DNA from: Anaerolineae bacterium
GTDB lineage: Bacteria > Chloroflexota > Anaerolineae > J102
Reading direction: 5' to 3'
DNA: 35,044 bases
Assembly (NCBI GenBank): GCA_027002405.1
Contig: JALWZT010000324.1
Location: 1 to 35,044, forward strand
In this document: piece by piece, positions 33,026 to 35,044 of the stretch
Layout: each line of letters starts with the position of its first letter
Numbering within the stretch: the first letter of the stretch is position 1
Position numbers and translations under genes: made by a program
The notes under the pieces: generated by a model
Seen by the model: only the letters and a program-made list of their open reading frames with translations
Told to the model about the DNA's origin: nothing
Database searches by the model: none

Positions 33026-34702
33026 ATGGTTCCATCACGATCATCGATAAAACCCTCGGCGCTGCGTTCGTATCTTCCCGTCATCTTCCTGGCCCTCCTG
33101 GCGTGGGGGGTGCGCTATGGGTACGCGGCCGCGCCCCGCATTGTGTGGGGTGATGAGCCTTTTTATGCATGGCTGGGGCGGAATTGGTTTCAGGGACGCG
33201 GGTATCATTTGGGATTCGTCACCCATTGGGATTACCACCACACGCCCGGCTATCCCTTCATTCACGCCACCCTGGCCCTTTTCACCCATGACCTGACCCG
33301 GGCCAGTGATTGGAGTTTCATCCTTTTTGGCACCTGGACAGTCCTGGCGATCTATGGTTTGGCTCGTCGCGTCTACGGGCCTTCCAGCGCCCTGGCCGCG
33401 GGCCTGCTGGTGGCGTTGGCTCCTGCCACCGCGTTGATGCCCCTCTATTGGGGGACCCTTACCGAGCCCCCCTATTGGGCCTTTGCCTTCACCGGCCTTT
33501 TCTTTGCCCATCGCGCGTATGAACGCTTTCGGAGCCTGGATATCCTCCTGGCCGCGTTTTTTCTGGCTTTGGCCTATTATGTGCGCCCCGAAGCCATCGT
33601 CTTTTGGGGCGCCATGGGGATCGCCCTGGGATTGCGGGCCCTGGCCCGGCCCCCTCGCATACGCCGTTTGGGATACCCCCTCTTGCTGGGCGTGGTGTTC
33701 TTGCTGCTGCTCTTCCCCTATCTGGCCAAAGTGCATCAGGTCACAGGGGTATGGACCATCAGCCAGAAAGTGGGGGCGAATTTTGCCACGGCCGAAGGCC
33801 TGGCGTTGGGGCGTTTCCAACAGTTTGATGTGGAAACCTGGGGCCTGGATAGTACGGGCAAACAAGTCCGCTTTTTCAGTGAAGAAACCGCGGACGCGTC
33901 TGCCCTGGCCTACATTTTGGGGAATCCCGGGGCTTATGCCCGCATTTTGTACGGCAATACCCTCAAACTTTTCGCCCTGCTCTTCCATATCCATCTTTTC
34001 CCCTGGTATTTGCTCATCCCCCTGGCTCTAGGGCTTTTTGGGCAGGTATGGGACCGGGATCGAGCCTGGCAGGAGCTTTTTTTAGGCCTGAGTCTGTTGC
34101 CCGGTCTGAGTTTTATTCTCTTTTTTGTGCAGGAACGCTATATCGCGGTGTTGGTGCCTGTGCTCTTCATCTGGGCCGGGCATGGGCTGATGCGCCTGGG
34201 GTTCTGGTTGCGCGACACCCTGGCCCGGTTGTTCTGGCCCGAACGGCAGAGCCTGAATACAACCCGGCGTCTGCGAGGGATGGCGTGGGTACCTTTGGGG
34301 CTTTTGGCGCTCTTTTTCCTGGTGATGACCCCTCGCCAGGCCGATACGGCCTATCTGCGGGGCTCGGCCCGGCCTGTGCATCGCCTGGCCGGGGAGGCTT
34401 TGGCGCCCTATGTGCATCCGGGGGATGTGGTGATGAGTCGATACGTGGCCATTGCCTATCACGCGGGCGCGGAGTGGGTGCCGACCCCCGCGGCCAGTGT
34501 GGAAGAGGTGCTCGCCTATGCCCGCTATCATGGCGTGCGTTTCTGGGCGATTGATGGCTACGAAGCCCATCACTTACGTCCCCAGTTTGCGCCCCTGGTG
34601 GATGATCCTCAACACCCGCCCCCTGGTCTGGTGCTCCGGCAAATCGTCTCGGACCCCGACGATGATGAGCCGGTGGTGATTTACGAGCTGTTCCGTAAAT
34701 AG
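33026..34702 (+). CDS. GT39/PMT-type membrane glycosyltransferase
   Basis: 558 aa with about 11-12 hydrophobic helices. After the first helix the loop has WGDEPFYAWLGRNWFQGRGY (Asp43-Glu44), the acidic pair of dolichol/polyprenyl-phosphate sugar transferases of the ArnT/PMT superfamily; HTPGYPFIHA and RPEAIVFWGAM also fit. The ~130-residue C-terminal part after the last helix is extracytoplasmic. It probably transfers a lipid-linked sugar to a protein or lipid on the outer face. Operon with the DUF2304 gene. The final codons and stop (TTC CGT AAA TAG) match the start of the repeat unit, so the 3' end has merged with it. Confidence 0.87.
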   Translation: MVPSRSSIKPSALRSYLPVIFLALLAWGVRYGYAAAPRIVWGDEPFYAWLGRNWFQGRGYHLGFVTHWDYHHTPGYPFIHATLALFTHDLTRASDWSFILFGTWTVLAIYGLARRVYGPSSALAAGLLVALAPATALMPLYWGTLTEPPYWAFAFTGLFFAHRAYERFRSLDILLAAFFLALAYYVRPEAIVFWGAMGIALGLRALARPPRIRRLGYPLLLGVVFLLLLFPYLAKVHQVTGVWTISQKVGANFATAEGLALGRFQQFDVETWGLDSTGKQVRFFSEETADASALAYILGNPGAYARILYGNTLKLFALLFHIHLFPWYLLIPLALGLFGQVWDRDRAWQELFLGLSLLPGLSFILFFVQERYIAVLVPVLFIWAGHGLMRLGFWLRDTLARLFWPERQSLNTTRRLRGMAWVPLGLLALFFLVMTPRQADTAYLRGSARPVHRLAGEALAPYVHPGDVVMSRYVAIAYHAGAEWVPTPAASVEEVLAYARYHGVRFWAIDGYEAHHLRPQFAPLVDDPQHPPPGLVLRQIVSDPDDDEPVVIYELFRK

Positions 34703-35004
34703 GATCAGGATTAGGATTGAGGATTGTTAGGCCGAAGTTAGGCGCGAGCAGGAGTAATCAGTCATCAGTTATCAGTAATCAGTGTTCAGTTGACTCTGCG
34801 TCCTCTGCGTTCTCTGCGGTAAGTACCCTTTCCGCAGGGGAGTCAGGGAGCGGTCACCCAGTGTTCAGTGTTCAGTAGCATCGAGGTTAGAAACAACGCC
34901 CCTGCGGGAGTAGCCGGAATTATCCGGCGCCGTTTTATAGCCCGGCGACTTCATCGCCGGGCGGGCGTCAAAGACCTTGAAGGTCTGGGAGACGCTTCAA
35001 GGTC
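34694..35004. repeat. Intergenic repeat mosaic, inverted relative to 25440-25600
   Basis: No gene seen from 34703 to the window end, though 35005-35044 might begin one. Order: GTAAATAG and AGGATT hexamers to about 34732; GCGCGAGCAGGAG; TNATCAG heptamers 34755-34789; CTCTGCG module H (as at 3600-3665); TGTTCAG pair 34862-34875; a GGAATTATCCGGCGCC segment; hairpin G 34940-34962; inverted repeat GACCTTGAAG/CTTCAAGGTC 34973-35004. Confidence 0.85.
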
Positions 35005-35044
35005 TGGGGCTGGCGTTGGCCCCGTGGATGGCGATGCGAGGGGC

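Overview
The window is 35 kb of GC-rich bacterial chromosome with short gene spacing, frequent ATGA/TGATG start-stop overlaps and consensus-like sigma-70 promoters. The mix of genes resembles Chloroflexota of the Anaerolineae type: SARP/BTAD-AAA-TPR regulators, DUF2142 and GT39 membrane glycosyltransferases, DUF4139 and DUF2304 proteins, a TyrA-like protein, and intergenic spaces packed with repeats. That assignment is an inference from gene style; no rRNA or species marker is present.

Layout. 1-2249: the end of a secreted Asp-box (BNR) protein and a translationally coupled membrane protein. 2809-7724: alpha/beta hydrolase, coaD, a DUF2142-type glycosyltransferase and an Fsr-like MFS exporter. 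7725-9280 (minus): a TyrA-like dehydrogenase, a selenocysteine tRNA with its own promoter, and a small hypothetical protein. 10120-13234: DUF4139 protein, EamA transporter, zinc-ribbon Nudix hydrolase. 14210-15965: class II glutamine amidotransferase and FmdB zinc ribbon. 15934-18793: tRNA-Leu(GAG) diverging from a plsX-fabF fatty-acid/phospholipid operon. 18808-24714: a two-TM protein, a 1270-aa SARP-like regulator (minus) and a SAM methyltransferase (minus). 25658-30753: gmk-priA, then a 53-aa membrane protein coupled to a GT28/MGDG-synthase-like glycosyltransferase. 30732-32236 (minus): FHA protein plus a two-receiver LuxR response regulator. 32574-34702: DUF2304 plus GT39 glycosyltransferase.

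The most striking content is non-coding. Nearly every intergenic gap over 200 bp is a mosaic of a small set of repeat modules: (A) heptamer arrays of TNATCAG; (B) a 113-bp imperfect palindrome in five copies; (C) inverted heptamer arrays of CGTRATG and CGTATTS type; (D) AGGATT hexamer arrays; (E) a conserved GCGAGGCGTTTTC/TCGGCGA anchor; (F) CGCAGAT-rich segments; (G) a GCCCGGCGA/TCGCCGGGC hairpin; (H) a CTCTGCG segment; (I) CACYTGC heptamers. C, D and E together form a roughly 200-bp composite unit, tandem in places. Three unrelated families share an exact 7-bp period, like the heptameric STRR sequences known from cyanobacteria. Several genes end inside these repeats.

Separately, two inverted copies of a transposase-less element (239 and 307 bp) have 12-bp terminal inverted repeats and 9-bp target duplications, one of them perfect. 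One copy supplies the stop codon of the methyltransferase. No transposase, CRISPR array, phage gene or obvious defence locus is present.
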